DNA of 34,510 bases, from contig CAICTM010001193.1 in the NCBI GenBank assembly GCA_903772945.1, positions 1 to 34,510 of the forward strand, given 5' to 3'. The notes under the pieces were generated by a model. The model saw only the letters and a list, made by a program, of their open reading frames with translations, ran no database searches and was not told the origin of the DNA. Positions 1 to 10,082 of the stretch are shown one piece after another (position 1 is the stretch's first letter; each line of letters starts with the position of its first letter). The stretch is from Seminavis robusta (lineage: Eukaryota > Bacillariophyta > Bacillariophyceae > Naviculales > Naviculaceae). Position numbers and translations under genes: made by a program.

Positions 1-6
1 AGGGAG

Positions 7-718
7 TGTTAAATCTATTTACTAAAGATCTTGCAGGGAGGGAACGATTGCTTCACACACTGTGCGGTCGTTTCCACTCCGAACCCGGTTCTTTGTATTG
101 TTGATTCCTTGTTGGGTGCCTTTCCTTTGGCCCATGCGCTGGCACTATGGCTTTCGCGCTTGTTGTTGGCTCTGACAGTTCCGGTTGGATGCTGTCGGCT
201 CTCCTAGCTGCGTCGTCGTCGACTGCAGTCTCCTATCGGCACGACGGTCTCGACGTCCGATCTTGTTCTTCACTCGTTGCTGCGGCGTCGCTCTCGTTGC
301 GTCGTCGCGTTGCCTTCAGTTGCACGGAAGGGCTTCGCTGTTGCTGTCGATGCTTCGACAGGCTTGGTCTCTATCGTCTCGCAATCCGTCCTCGGATCCT
401 TGCAACGGTAGCGTCGTCCTCGACGGTCTTCTACTCGTCGCGTCGTCGCGATCGGCCGATACTCGCTCTTCGCGTCGATCGAACGTGGCTTCTTCCTGCT
501 ACCGATTGACTGCTTCGATAGGCTCCTCTTCACTGCTTCGCTTCTTCGATTCGATAGTAGACCGCCTTTTTCAGTAGTATGTTAGTTGCTCTAAGCTCTC
601 TTCTAGTTTACTGTTGCTATTGAGATACTACTGAAAAAGTGGGTGGGCTCTGTATTTCTACTGTGAAATTCTAGTACAGAGGTACAGGGGTTGAATCCCT
701 AATCGCGAATCCCCAACA
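7..718 (+). mobile_element. Probable 3' LTR (or solo LTR) of an LTR retrotransposon
   Basis: The window opens with the purine run AGGGAG (1-6), which reads like a polypurine tract. It is followed at once by TGTTAAAT, and an AACA end occurs at 715-718, so the 712-bp segment has the TGTT...AACA ends typical of LTRs. The interior (about 190-540) is low-complexity, rich in TCGTCG, and open in several frames on both strands, which I read as non-coding. If this is a 3' LTR, the internal element lies left of position 1 and the target duplication would be GCTAC (719-723). No second LTR copy is visible, so this rests on the ends and the purine tract only. It could instead be unrelated low-complexity DNA. 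Confidence 0.4.
566..639. repeat. Perfect 15-bp inverted repeat (hairpin)
   Basis: CTTTTTCAGTAGTAT at 566-580 is matched by its exact reverse complement ATACTACTGAAAAAG at 625-639, with a 44-nt loop. It lies in the 3' part of the candidate LTR. An RNA hairpin or a small nested inverted-repeat insertion are both possible. Confidence 0.85.
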
Positions 719-1376
719 GCTACAAATGCAGTATTACAATCATTTGGTTGCATGGGGAGGCATTACAGTGGTGTTTGTCTACCCATCCAGGCTACTTGTG
801 AATAGTAAGTTTAGAATTTTATTATGTAGGATTTACATGCATGACATTGTATGAACCGCCACAAAAGCCCAACAATGCTTCGGAATTCCATCACAAGAAT
901 AGGGAAGCTTCATGGGGAATTCAGGGCAGTTCACAGCAATGGATTGCTTCAGCAGAGCCTCCGACACCTCGCTATCGTACTCTACTAGACTAGCTAGTAC
1001 AGCTTTGGTGATCTCCTCGGCAGCAATGAGAGGGGCCGGACTGTGCTAGTGTGGGGTTGATAAAACTTTGGGTTGCACGATTCGATTGAATCGTTTGAAT
1101 CGAATCATTCGATTCGATTCATTCGATCACTGGTTCCGAGTCGATCCTTATTTGACCGTTGTTTCCAAAAAAAACGATGAGGTTGTTTGTGGGTTGACCC
1201 TTCCGACCCTTCCCCCTTCTGTCAACACAGACCGACGAGTTATTTTAGTGTAACCATTCAAGTTCAGATCAACCATTTGGCAAGATCGGAGACCTTTACT
1301 TTGTGACTTCTTCCTCAAGCTCTTCAACAGGTCCAGTAGTCTGGGATTCGGCTCCATCAAAAGAAGGGTCAAGATA
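719..1376. other. Upstream region of the MORN-repeat gene; no gene seen
   Basis: No convincing coding frame is present. The only structured part is a cluster of GATTCGATT-type units at about 1079-1128. The last 120 bases lead into the ATG of the MORN-repeat gene and presumably hold its 5' UTR and core promoter. Two short frames here (1068-1253 on + and 1148-1372 on -) overlap each other and resemble nothing known. Confidence 0.6.
1079..1128. repeat. GATTCGATT/AATCGAATC cluster, copy 1
   Basis: This is a run of degenerate palindromic units around ATTCGATT and AATCGAAT. It contains GATTCGATTGAATC (1079-1092), whose exact reverse complement occurs at 26829-26842, and GAATCGAATCATTC (1097-1110), which recurs exactly at 9845-9858. 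It lies about 250-300 bp upstream of the MORN-repeat gene. Confidence 0.75.
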
Positions 1377-4300
1377 ATGTCACAGTATCCAGTGTACTCT
1401 CATCACTTACCGGTACATCCGGACGTTGCCAATAGAACAGGGGCTCCGACTTCTTCCATAATGCACTTGGATCCCAATCATCATCCTGTTAATCCACAAG
1501 GAGTTCCATATCAGCAGCACCCACAAACCATGATGGCCGCCCCAACAGCCGCAGCGGGAGCCACTCACCAGTACGTCTACCCTGCCTATCATCAGGCAGC
1601 ACAGCAGATTCCACAACATGCTGTTCCCATGATGGTCCATGGGTATCAGCAGCATGCCCCGTCTCCACAAATGATGCAGCAGTCTCAGCAGCAGTTGCAA
1701 CAATCCCAGTCTCATCCAGCACATCAATCCACAGCACAACCACAATCATCGTCCTCGGAACAGCACAGGATATCTCAGGAATGGGAACAAATCCGTATTG
1801 CCAGGGAAAAGTTGGAGTTACTGCAAGAAAAGCTGCAAGTCGACCAAGAAATCCTCAAGCAAGAGAAAAAGCAAAAGAGACGGCAGCGTCAGATGGCTAC
1901 CCAAGAGCTTCATGAAGAATGGCAGCGAGAGATTAAGCTACTATCGGCACGTACCCAACAAGTTAAAGAGGAATACGAAACAAAATTAGCAAAACAAGCC
2001 ACCGAATATGACGCCAAACTCAAAGAAGCACAACAAGATGCTCAAGGAGTAGAACGGGCAAAGCAAGCATATGCTATTCAAGACTTGACAGTACAACATC
2101 AAGAGGCCATTACCAAACTGGAAACTCAATTGGCTGAGGAAAAGAAGCAAGCACTTGAAAACGAAGCAAAAGCCAAGGAACATTTGGAGCAGCAGCTCAA
2201 GGCACAAGAAGAGAAACTGCAAGCTCACGAACAACAGCAACAACAAAACTATCAATCGCGACAACAGCAATGGCTCGACAAATTGCATGAGCAAGAACAG
2301 AAGCAACAAGAACGATTGGAAGAGTTGAAACAAAACCTCAAGAAGGACTATGATGTCAAGTGTGTTGCCATACAAGAAGAATTTGAAGAAATGTCAGTCG
2401 CGGAGCAAAAGAGTGTCGAATCAGAGTACCACCAGAAACGCGCGGCAGAGCTCTCGAGCTGTCAGGCTGAACACAAGCTGCAATTGGCCAAAATGGAAGA
2501 ACTATTGAAAGAGCGAGATGGTGCCATTGAGAAATTTGAAGCAAAGAACCAAGAGCAAGTGCACAAAGCCCAATCCACGGCAGCCTCAGAAAGCGGTCAA
2601 GTCGATCAGCTCAAGACTCAATTGGCAGAAAAGGAAAAGGAGATTGGTCAGCTCAAGAAACAACAAGAGGAGTTGCTGAAATCAAGCTCCACTGTGCAAC
2701 AGCAAGAGACCCAGATCGCAGAACTACAAAAACAGCTGCAGTCGTCGCAGGTTGCTCAGGAGAAGGAAAAGATGGAAACTACAGCGACGATGCAATCTCT
2801 AGAAGACCAGCTGTCGCAGAAGTCAAAATCCATTGCATCACTTGACAGACGGCTCCAAGAAGCCATCAGCCAACAAGATACACAAGGCACAGACGACCAA
2901 AAAAGTCATTTGGAACGAGTCAATTCTCTGGAAACTTCCCTGGCGGAGCGTGAAGAAGCGATCGTGAAACTTCAGACGCAAGTATCGGCGTTGGAGCAAG
3001 CAAACAAAGTAGCCACAGACGAGGAAGTCGCTCGGCTTCAACGGCATTTGGTAGAACGTGACAATCTGGTTCAGAGCCTGGAAGCTCAAGTTGGTGGCTT
3101 GGAAAGCAAATACGACGAAGAACGCGGGGCTCTCCAAGAGGAACTCTCTGCGCTGGCAGGCAAGGCCACAGAAAAAGATGATTGCATTGATCGCCTGAAA
3201 GAAGATCTGTTGAAAAAGGAAAAGGAATTGGCCCAGTCATTGCAAGCAAAAGATTCCTCATACCAGGAACGAATGAAGGAGAAGGACGCAGCTCTCAAAG
3301 CCCTAGAGGCACAAGTGCCCGACTTGCAACGGCAACTCGAGGAAGCTACAGCCAAGGCATCAGAACATGGCAATGCTAAAGAACAGCTGGCGTCCCAAAA
3401 GTCGGTCGTTCAGCAGCTGGAAGAGCAAGTCGCGGTCCTTACCAAGGAGCGTGATCTTCATTTGATAGCTGACATGGATGCAACCTTTTTGACTACACAA
3501 CTTGCCGAAAAGGAAGAAACAATCTCCCGCCTAGAAGCCCAGATCCTTGAACTGGAGCAGACAATGAATACGGCGGCAGCTGACCCGGCCAAGGTAGCAG
3601 AACAGGAAGAGACAATCAGTCGGTTGGAAGGCCAGCTTATGGAAATTGAACGAGAGCTGGATCAACGCACAGAGTCCACGTGCCAAAAGTGCCCACCGCT
3701 ACGAGAAGAGCTCGAAGCACTCCAAGCCAAGATTCACAATTTGGAGCATGAACGAAAGCAAGCATCTGCCAGTGCCGCTGATCAGTTGAAATTGCGTAAG
3801 GAAATGGCTCAGCTGTTGAGGAAGGAGGAACAGTTCAAGTCCAAGATTGAGTCACAGCAGAAGGAATTGGAAGAAATGAAGACGACAAAGGAATCTCTAG
3901 CTTCTCAAGTTGGACAAGAAACCGCTGCCAACCGTCAAGGTCGCAAGCGTGCAGCGATCAAGAATCGTAGACAAGTCATGGAGGCGAATTGGAGAGGTTC
4001 TTCTACCGTTGACGCCGGAATCTACACTGGCTTCATCAACGACTTGGGCAACCCAGATGCAGCTGGTACGTTGAAGTTTGAAGATGGGTCGGTGTACGAC
4101 GGAGAATGGCGCGATGGCAATTTGCATGGTGAAGGTGTCTTCGCGTGGGTTGACGGCGATACCTACCATGGCGAATGGCTCGAGGGACGGCAACATGGTT
4201 ATGGAGTTTTTGTATGGGCAGATGGTCGCTTGTACCAGGGTTACTACAAGCACGGACAGCGCGATGGAGAAGGGTAAGAAACGAGGCGCTATTTTTGGCG

Positions 4301-4676
4301 TATCGTTGTTTTGCAATGAGGCCTCATTTCCTTTTACTTCTTGTCTTTTCCAGACTGATGACATGGCCTTATGGTGCAAGATACCGCGGTACCTACAAGC
4401 GCGATAAACGAAACGGTACGTCACGAGCGAAGGTAGTTGCTGGCATCTGCTAGAAGAGGTATCGTTGACGCTCACATCGTTCTTTCGGTGGCATCCTCTG
4501 CGTTTTCCGCAGGCAATGGTGTCTACACGTATCCCGACGGTCGTACATACAGCGGCGAGTACAAGGATGAACGTCCTCATGGCATCGGAACAGAGACGGC
4601 TCCTGACGGATCCATCATTTTCACTGGGGAGTGGTCGATGGGAGAATTTCTGAAAGATAATACTGAAAATATCTAG
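1377..4676 (+). CDS. Long coiled-coil protein with C-terminal MORN repeats (3 exons, about 1040 aa)
   Basis: The model joins 1377-4273, 4354-4415 and 4513-4676. Both introns (80 and 97 nt) are GT-AG, and splicing keeps the MORN frame while unspliced reading stops at once. Residues 1-125 are rich in Gln, His, Pro and Met. Residues about 128-860 form an almost continuous coiled coil rich in Glu, Gln, Lys and Leu, with many LExQ and EKEE heptads. From about 880 to the end there are six or seven MORN units of the YxGEWxxGxxHGxGV type, for example YDGEW, YHGEW, YQGYY, YRGTY and YSGEY. MORN repeats bind membranes or scaffold protein complexes at membranes and the cytoskeleton. A structural or scaffolding role is an inference; no catalytic domain is seen. 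The ATG at 1377 opens the frame. The far end is convergent with the 5171-6463 gene. Confidence 0.9.
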
Positions 4677-5170
4677 CTTTGACACAATCTGTGCAGGAGC
4701 TTTCGAGACAATCCCTCGATAAGCCCGGGCCAATACCGATTGGAATATCGGAGTGTAATATTGAGAACCAAAGCCAGCATCATACGAGTCAAAGTGAACA
4801 GTCAACTGAAGACACTAGCTAGCGTGAGTTAATTTTTGCTAGCCAGGCGTTCCTACCGGTATAGCGACTTCTTTCGAGTTTCCTTCCCTAATAGGTCTTC
4901 CGGTACAGGTAACAAAGTGACTTCGTGGGGATACCATGGCTCGGTTGGAAAACCAAGACCCACCCTCCCGTTCAGAGGCCCCCAAACTACTAGTAGCCAG
5001 GGCTACAGCTTGTTGAGCCCCTTTGTGCGGTTGTTGCATTTTGTTTCGTTTCGATAAACTGTCTCTTGGACGGCTTATTATTAGTTTCTCTAGTAGCAAG
5101 TTTCGCAGCTTTTGGCCCTTTTCGCCTCTCTCCAAATCATATTATAATATTGTCTTCCATTCCATTCCAT
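4677..5170. other. Convergent 3' intergenic region; no gene seen
   Basis: This lies between the stop codons of the MORN-repeat gene and the minus-strand membrane protein gene. It should carry both 3' UTRs and polyadenylation sites. It contains scattered CTAGCTAG (about 4818) and TACCGGTA (about 4855) words. Open frames here on both strands mostly extend into neighbouring exons as shadows. Confidence 0.55.
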
Positions 5171-6463
5171 CTAAACAGTCTTGGCACAAGTTTTGGTCCG
5201 CATTTTGCGTCCGGCACGAGGATTGTTGGGTGCTCCTCTTCCATTCCAGATTCTTGCCGCAGCGGCACCTACCCACTCCCGTGCTCGAACGGTGACGGTG
5301 GCACTGGCCAATCGATTCCAAGCCGAAACACGATATCCCGGTTCGCCGGTTGCCGTATTCATGACTACTTCGGGCAAGACGTCGCCACCGACCATACCAG
5401 CGGTTGACGCAGCGTCGGGGATATCTTGGTAAGCTCGTCGTTTGTCGAGCCGCTCGTTATGTACGTAGTAGAGACATGCCAGCAGGGTGGCCAGATAGGC
5501 AAAAGACGCCTGATAGGCATTGGATGACGATGGCAATCGCTCTGCCGTGACAAAATAAATGGTTGCCGTCTTGCCTCCATCGTATTCTTTAATGGCCGAG
5601 GGAAGTGTTCCCGAAATGAATAACGGCTGTGTATCCAACAAGATGCCAATAAAGACCAAAAAGAGGAATCCCACAAATGAAAAACCGGCACATGTGTTGG
5701 CACAACAAATGGGATTTAAGACGGGCGTGGTGTCTCGTCCCTTTCCGTGCAAGAATGCCCGATACTGGTTGTCGGGTACGTGGAGGGCCGTTCGGAAATG
5801 TACCGCCGCCAATGGATTGGGATCCATGTGAAAGGAGCGTTCGAAATGTTGAAAGGACAACTTGTGGGCGTTGGGTAGCGATGCGCTGTTTCTCCGTAAC
5901 GCGGGGTTATTTTCATCATAGGACGATGATCTCGAATGATGCTGGTGGTTATTATTGTGATGCTGCTGATGATTGCTGCCATAATATTGGTTGTAATAGA
6001 TTTCCGAAGCCGCCGTGCTGCTGTACCCTGTTGCCCCGTGGTGTGTGTAGGTAGCAGCACTACTCGTACTCGTAGTACTGATGGTAGGTATACCTCCCGT
6101 GCTGTGCGGTGCCGTGATGGATTCGACACTGGCAGACGTCGTTATGTCTAGTCCGTAGTTTTTGTTGTACTCGGCCATGTAGTGTTGTGGCGAATGTCGC
6201 TCTACGGTGGTCGCTGTCTGGTGGAAATGATTGGTTTGATTCGTGAGCGGATGACCTCGTCTTCGACGCACGGCCTCAGCAGCAGCAACAGTTCCATCGG
6301 TGACAATGCCATCGGCTCCAGTGTCCAACTGGCGTACTGACAGGGATCGAGAATCTGCTGGATGATGATAGCTAGATCGTTGCCGCGGTTGATGTTGCCA
6401 TTGTCCATGGTCGCTTTCGGCTGATCGCGGGGGAGTCGCAGCCACTGCCGCTCGTTGTCTCAT
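5171..6463 (-). CDS. Hypothetical two-helix membrane protein with a long disordered N-terminus (430 aa)
   Basis: This is a single-exon frame. The open frame reaches 6493 but begins there with TTG, so I chose the first ATG at 6463 (MRQRAAVAA). About the first 200 residues are low-complexity, rich in His, Ser, Thr, Gln, Asn and Tyr, and probably disordered. A compact part follows: a Cys-containing stretch (NPICCANTC), a first hydrophobic helix at about 258-278 (GFSFVGFLFLVFIGILL), a roughly 40-residue loop that includes LFISG and TIYFVTAERLP, and a second helix at about 315-335 ending CLYYV. An Ala/Arg-rich basic tail of about 90 residues follows. I do not recognise the family. The contrast between a variable N-terminus and a structured membrane core suggests a real lineage-specific protein with both termini on the same side. 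Function is unknown. Confidence 0.75.
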   Translation of the reverse strand: MRQRAAVAATPPRSAESDHGQWQHQPRQRSSYHHPADSRSLSVRQLDTGADGIVTDGTVAAAEAVRRRRGHPLTNQTNHFHQTATTVERHSPQHYMAEYNKNYGLDITTSASVESITAPHSTGGIPTISTTSTSSAATYTHHGATGYSSTAASEIYYNQYYGSNHQQHHNNNHQHHSRSSSYDENNPALRRNSASLPNAHKLSFQHFERSFHMDPNPLAAVHFRTALHVPDNQYRAFLHGKGRDTTPVLNPICCANTCAGFSFVGFLFLVFIGILLDTQPLFISGTLPSAIKEYDGGKTATIYFVTAERLPSSSNAYQASFAYLATLLACLYYVHNERLDKRRAYQDIPDAASTAGMVGGDVLPEVVMNTATGEPGYRVSAWNRLASATVTVRAREWVGAAAARIWNGRGAPNNPRAGRKMRTKTCAKTV

Positions 6464-8283
6464 CTTGTATTGATATGATATGTGAACTCTCAATTGTCAG
6501 GATGTACAGTAGATTGGATTCTCTTGTCTCCCTGATCGTAAAGCAACCAAATTCCCGAGTTGGGTCGTCTCCTGTAGTCTAGTGTGTACCGTAGCAGATT
6601 GGATTGGATCAGCTTGAAAACAGCATTGCCGTCAAGAGAGGGCGGGGCGAGATTGATATGCTTGTTGGCTTGTTGGATGACAGCAGGAGCGATACCAAAT
6701 GTGTCCAACAGAGGATGCAGATTGTTCTGATAGCAACAACCAACGCTTCCAATCAAACTAAGTCAGCAACAAAGACTCAATACTGAAGCCAGTGGGACCA
6801 AAGACAGGATTGATGGGATTCCAGATAGCTAGCCAGCTGGCAAACCCCTCAACACAACAACACAAGCTTTACTCTTTGCCCTTGGTCCTTGCTTTGCCAC
6901 AGACCACAGACGAAGTCGTCGTCATCCAAATCAAGGCGCAGCAGCGTTGTTGTGTCGTGTAGGATCTTTTGTCTGGCCATAAACCCCTTCCTTATCAGAG
7001 TTAGGCAGGCTTTTGGTCTTTAGAAAAGTGCGCGACCGCGGCGCCCACAAGGCAGAACCGGGGCGAACCGGTTCATCTTTGAATCCAATGACAAGGTCTC
7101 TCCGATGAAGGTGGTATGGTAAGTGCGAAACACCCCTGTTGTACAGCTGCCAGCGAAGACCATCGTCTCCGACTTCACTAGCCAGGAAACCTCATCGATC
7201 AAGATCATTGTCGAGAATCTATTTTTGTATTTCAATTTCCGGACTGCCACGAACGGAGAACCTTTTGCGGGTCACCCGCGAAACAAGGAGACAGGTGGAT
7301 CAAACTAATATAAAGCTGCGACTAGATACCGGTAGCTAGGTAAACTGCAGCCACTTTGATTTCAAATCGAATCGAATGATCCTTCAGAGGGAACAAGTCG
7401 GATATCTACTATGCAATGTCAAAGCTTTCAACACAGACACGTGTTGGAAGGGGCCGTGCTACCGCCATTTCGCGCTTTCGGACCAGCGAATCCTGGACAA
7501 TGATGGACGTCGTTCTCTGGTTTTGCCCAAGCTTGCACAGACTTACTCTATTTGGGCACGTCACGTCCTATTCGACATAACAGCAAAGATCTCTTCGACG
7601 AACATCCGAGTTCGGCCTTGCCTTCGAGCGGTACACATTCAGATGAAAGCCAATGATGATTTCGGAATGCTGCCTTATGGTATGTTGTCGGTGAGCTTTC
7701 AAAACCTGATTGCCATTGCCTTCTACCATGCATGGGTGCGTATCGTGGCCAGTTCCGATGGCTATCGTTTCATAGCATACCGGTAGCAACCTGCAGAGGA
7801 ATTCAACTGCCGATTTCTTCCGGGGTCAGGCTGGCCTCGACGCAGCAAATCAGCATCTTTTCTGAATGAAGCAAGTGCTTTGATGGATTGTCCTTCCATC
7901 TGGCTTGCTACCGGCACTTGATCGCCGCCGAAGGGAAGGACGACTCAATAGCTTGCAACGGAAGCTTGCCAGTGAGGACTCGTTTCGTTCGTTCGTTCGT
8001 TCTCTAGCTTCGTTGTCGCCGGCATTTGATTGTCGGGCGTTGACTATTTGAGAATCATGGGTGAATCCAAAAGGAACAACTGATATACTCATGCAGTTCA
8101 CACCGTTCACTGCACGCAATGAAGCCAGTTTGCCACCGATCCAGCCTAGTAGGAACGTACGATTGATTGATATCATTCCATAACATCGTTTCATCTCGTC
8201 TTTCATCAGCACAAGGTCTGCGTGCGGTGTTGTCGTGCTGGTCTCTTTCCTTCCCGGGATACAGTGTATTGTTGCCTGCCGAG
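6464..8283. other. 1.8-kb intergenic region; no supported gene
   Basis: This separates the start of the two-helix membrane protein gene (-) from the 3' end of the CRAL-TRIO gene (-). It holds an imperfect CGTT/TTCG microsatellite at about 7981-8002, a short GAATCGAATGAT run near 7367-7380, and CTAGC and TACCGGTA words (for example about 7325 and 7780). A 136-codon plus-strand frame at 7376-7786 has no recognisable domain and I do not call it. The left end should contain the promoter of the membrane protein gene. Confidence 0.5.
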
Positions 8284-9335
8284 TTACATCATCTCCTCGC
8301 CATCCGAGTCGTTATCATCTTCGTCACTTTCCGCAGACGACGACATCATGGAAGAAGCTTCGTCCTCTTGCTGTTGTTCCGCCGTCGGCTCGGGCAGTAC
8401 AAAGCTGGACTGATGATAATAGCGTACTCTCAAATAGGACTCGACTTGTACATCCAATCGGAGTTTAGCATCGGCTTCCGACGGCACTTTGAACATTTCG
8501 TCAATGCGTCCATCGTATCCGCTAAAGTGGCAGCCCACTTGAATGATACTGGCAAACTCTCCCATGATGTTTTTGAAGGAGGCGTATAGCAAGTTGCTTT
8601 CGAGCGGTGTATGCAACCACGAGACTTCCTTGTACATGTGCGGGTAGAATTCACCCAGGTGGGACCATGTGCGATAGAAAAAGTCCACATTGATGTTCTT
8701 GTATCCCATGCCCTATTGTAAAAGAAAGAAGAGAAGAGAAATTCAGAGATTGTGTCCATCAAATACACTGGTGAATGTCCAACTAACTAATCAATCAGAC
8801 GTACCTCACACTCGCAAATGTTGACCATGCCCTGCCGACACGCCGATAGATTGCTGTGTTGTAGCTGCAAGAGATAGTAAAAGCCGCCCAGCCAGGCTCT
8901 CCAATCGGCTGGGAAATCGACTGCCTTTGGATTGAGTTTGGCATAATCCAACACGGACACGAAATGTCCAAATTCGGGAGCAAACTCGACGGATACCAGG
9001 AACCACGGCATCAGCTTGCTAAATGCTTCCAGCAGTGCCATGCCTTCCTCCACAGTATCGATAATGTTATATTCTTCCTGAAAGTACATCATCTTTTCGA
9101 TGCGGTCGAGGGCATTTTCCAGATTTCCTTTCGTACTCAAGGCATACTGACTGTATTCAAAATCACTCAGTTCGCGGCGGAACCGACAATCATCTGCTTC
9201 TTGATTATTCTTGGAGCTGTCCTTTCCCCTGTCGATTTCCTCTCTCACGGCTCGTTTGATTTCCAGAGCCCATCGAATCTCCGTGTCGGACATCGCCATG
9301 GTCTCCAACAAACAAGCACCGCTGACAGGTTCCAT
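8284..9335 (-). CDS. CRAL-TRIO (Sec14-like) lipid-binding domain protein (2 exons, 319 aa)
   Basis: The model is complement(8284-8712, 8805-9335), with a 92-nt GT-AG intron (GAG|GTACGT ... ACAATAG|GGC) falling between codons. Without splicing the frame ends after four intron-encoded residues. Residues about 55-95 (DFEYSQYALSTKGNLENALDRIEKM) resemble the helical CRAL-TRIO N-terminal domain. The lipid-binding fold follows, with the central pattern GMVNICECEGMGYKNIN, then DFFYRTWSHLGEFYPHMYKE and WLHTPLESNLLYASFKNIM, matching the family's strand, long helix, 'YP' and gate-helix order. The C-terminus is an acidic Ser/Asp/Glu tail. Such proteins carry hydrophobic ligands such as phosphoinositides, tocopherols or retinoids between membranes; the ligand here cannot be told. 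The ATG at 9335 is taken, though Met13 and Met15 are alternatives. It is divergent from the ABC-F gene and may share its promoter. Confidence 0.8.
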
Positions 9336-10082
9336 ATTGTACTGTGCGTGATGCCGGCCTGACCTGAAGGAGAATGAATGAAGATACTAGCTATAGCTAG
9401 AGTACGGCAGATGGCTTTGATAAGAGATCAAGCTACACTACTACTAGCTAGCTACCGTAGGCTGATCGATAGATTCGAAGATGGAAATGATATTATTTAG
9501 CTATCGTCTGCGGCAAGTAATCGTAGATAGTGTTGTTGCTTCGTTCTTCGTTTGCTTCCCCTGCTTTTTGGGGGCGTCTGCCTACCGTACGGTACATGTA
9601 CGCTCGGCTTAAATCGTCCCAAGCTCGGCTTGGCACGTACAGCCTTACGCAGTTTTCGGTCAGTACGACTGTACGGCCGGCAGAGCTACCGGTCATCTTT
9701 GGAAACACCACGGTGCTTTGGACATTTGGAATGTCACTTTTCTTGTTACGGAAGGCTCTTTTTGCAATGTCACTTGTCAATTACACGTACTACCGGTACC
9801 ATAGTAGGTAGCAGGATTTAATGGATAGAACAGAATGATCGATTGAATCGAATCATTCAATCAATCGGTTCGATCCGATTCGATTCAATCTTTCGAACTC
9901 ATACCGGTACCGCACGGTACGTGTAGTCTAATAGGGAACGAATTCAATGGATGCAACTGACGTCAGACGGGGAGAACCATTCAACGAGCAAAACAATTGC
10001 CATCAACACCATGAACGATCTAAAGATGAGACTATTCTAAAAACATCTATCTATCTAGAGCTAGCTAGCTAGTAGACGAAGA
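9336..10082. promoter_or_regulatory. Divergent promoter region between the CRAL-TRIO and ABC-F genes
   Basis: These 747 bp separate the two start codons and should hold both promoters. The region contains CTAGCTAGCTA words (about 9445 and 10062), palindromes TACCGGTACC (about 9790 and 9903) and CGTACGGTAC-type words, and the second GATTCGATT cluster (9838-9897). A 95-codon minus frame and a 93-codon plus frame overlap each other at 9493-9811 and are not supported as genes. No clear TATA box was assigned. Confidence 0.5.
9838..9897. repeat. GATTCGATT/AATCGAATC cluster, copy 2
   Basis: A 60-bp run of GATTGAATCG, GAATCGAATCATTC (9845-9858, exact match to 1097-1110), CAATCAATCGG and GATTCGATTCAATC. 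It sits about 190-245 bp upstream of the ABC-F start codon, in the shared divergent promoter. Confidence 0.75.

Noticed and set aside
147..577. Overlapping frames on both strands (147-509, 185-577, 270-533 minus) as a gene
   Set aside because: They come from a TCGTCG-rich low-complexity stretch open in several frames at once, lack domains, and lie in the candidate LTR.
655..715. A tRNA-like T arm around GGGGTTGAATCCCT
   Set aside because: The loop does not match TTCRANY, and no acceptor or anticodon arms can be formed nearby.
1079..1128. GAATCATTC runs as heat shock elements
   Set aside because: The GAA and TTC blocks are separated by three bases, not two, and the run is better explained as the GATTCGATT family.
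3897..4805. A 302-codon minus-strand frame
   Set aside because: It is antisense to the MORN exons, which have clear repeat periodicity and splice sites; no domain in the antisense product.
7376..7786. A 136-codon plus-strand frame starting with ATG
   Set aside because: No recognisable domain, no low-complexity or targeting signature, and mixed amino-acid composition typical of chance; conservation data would be needed.
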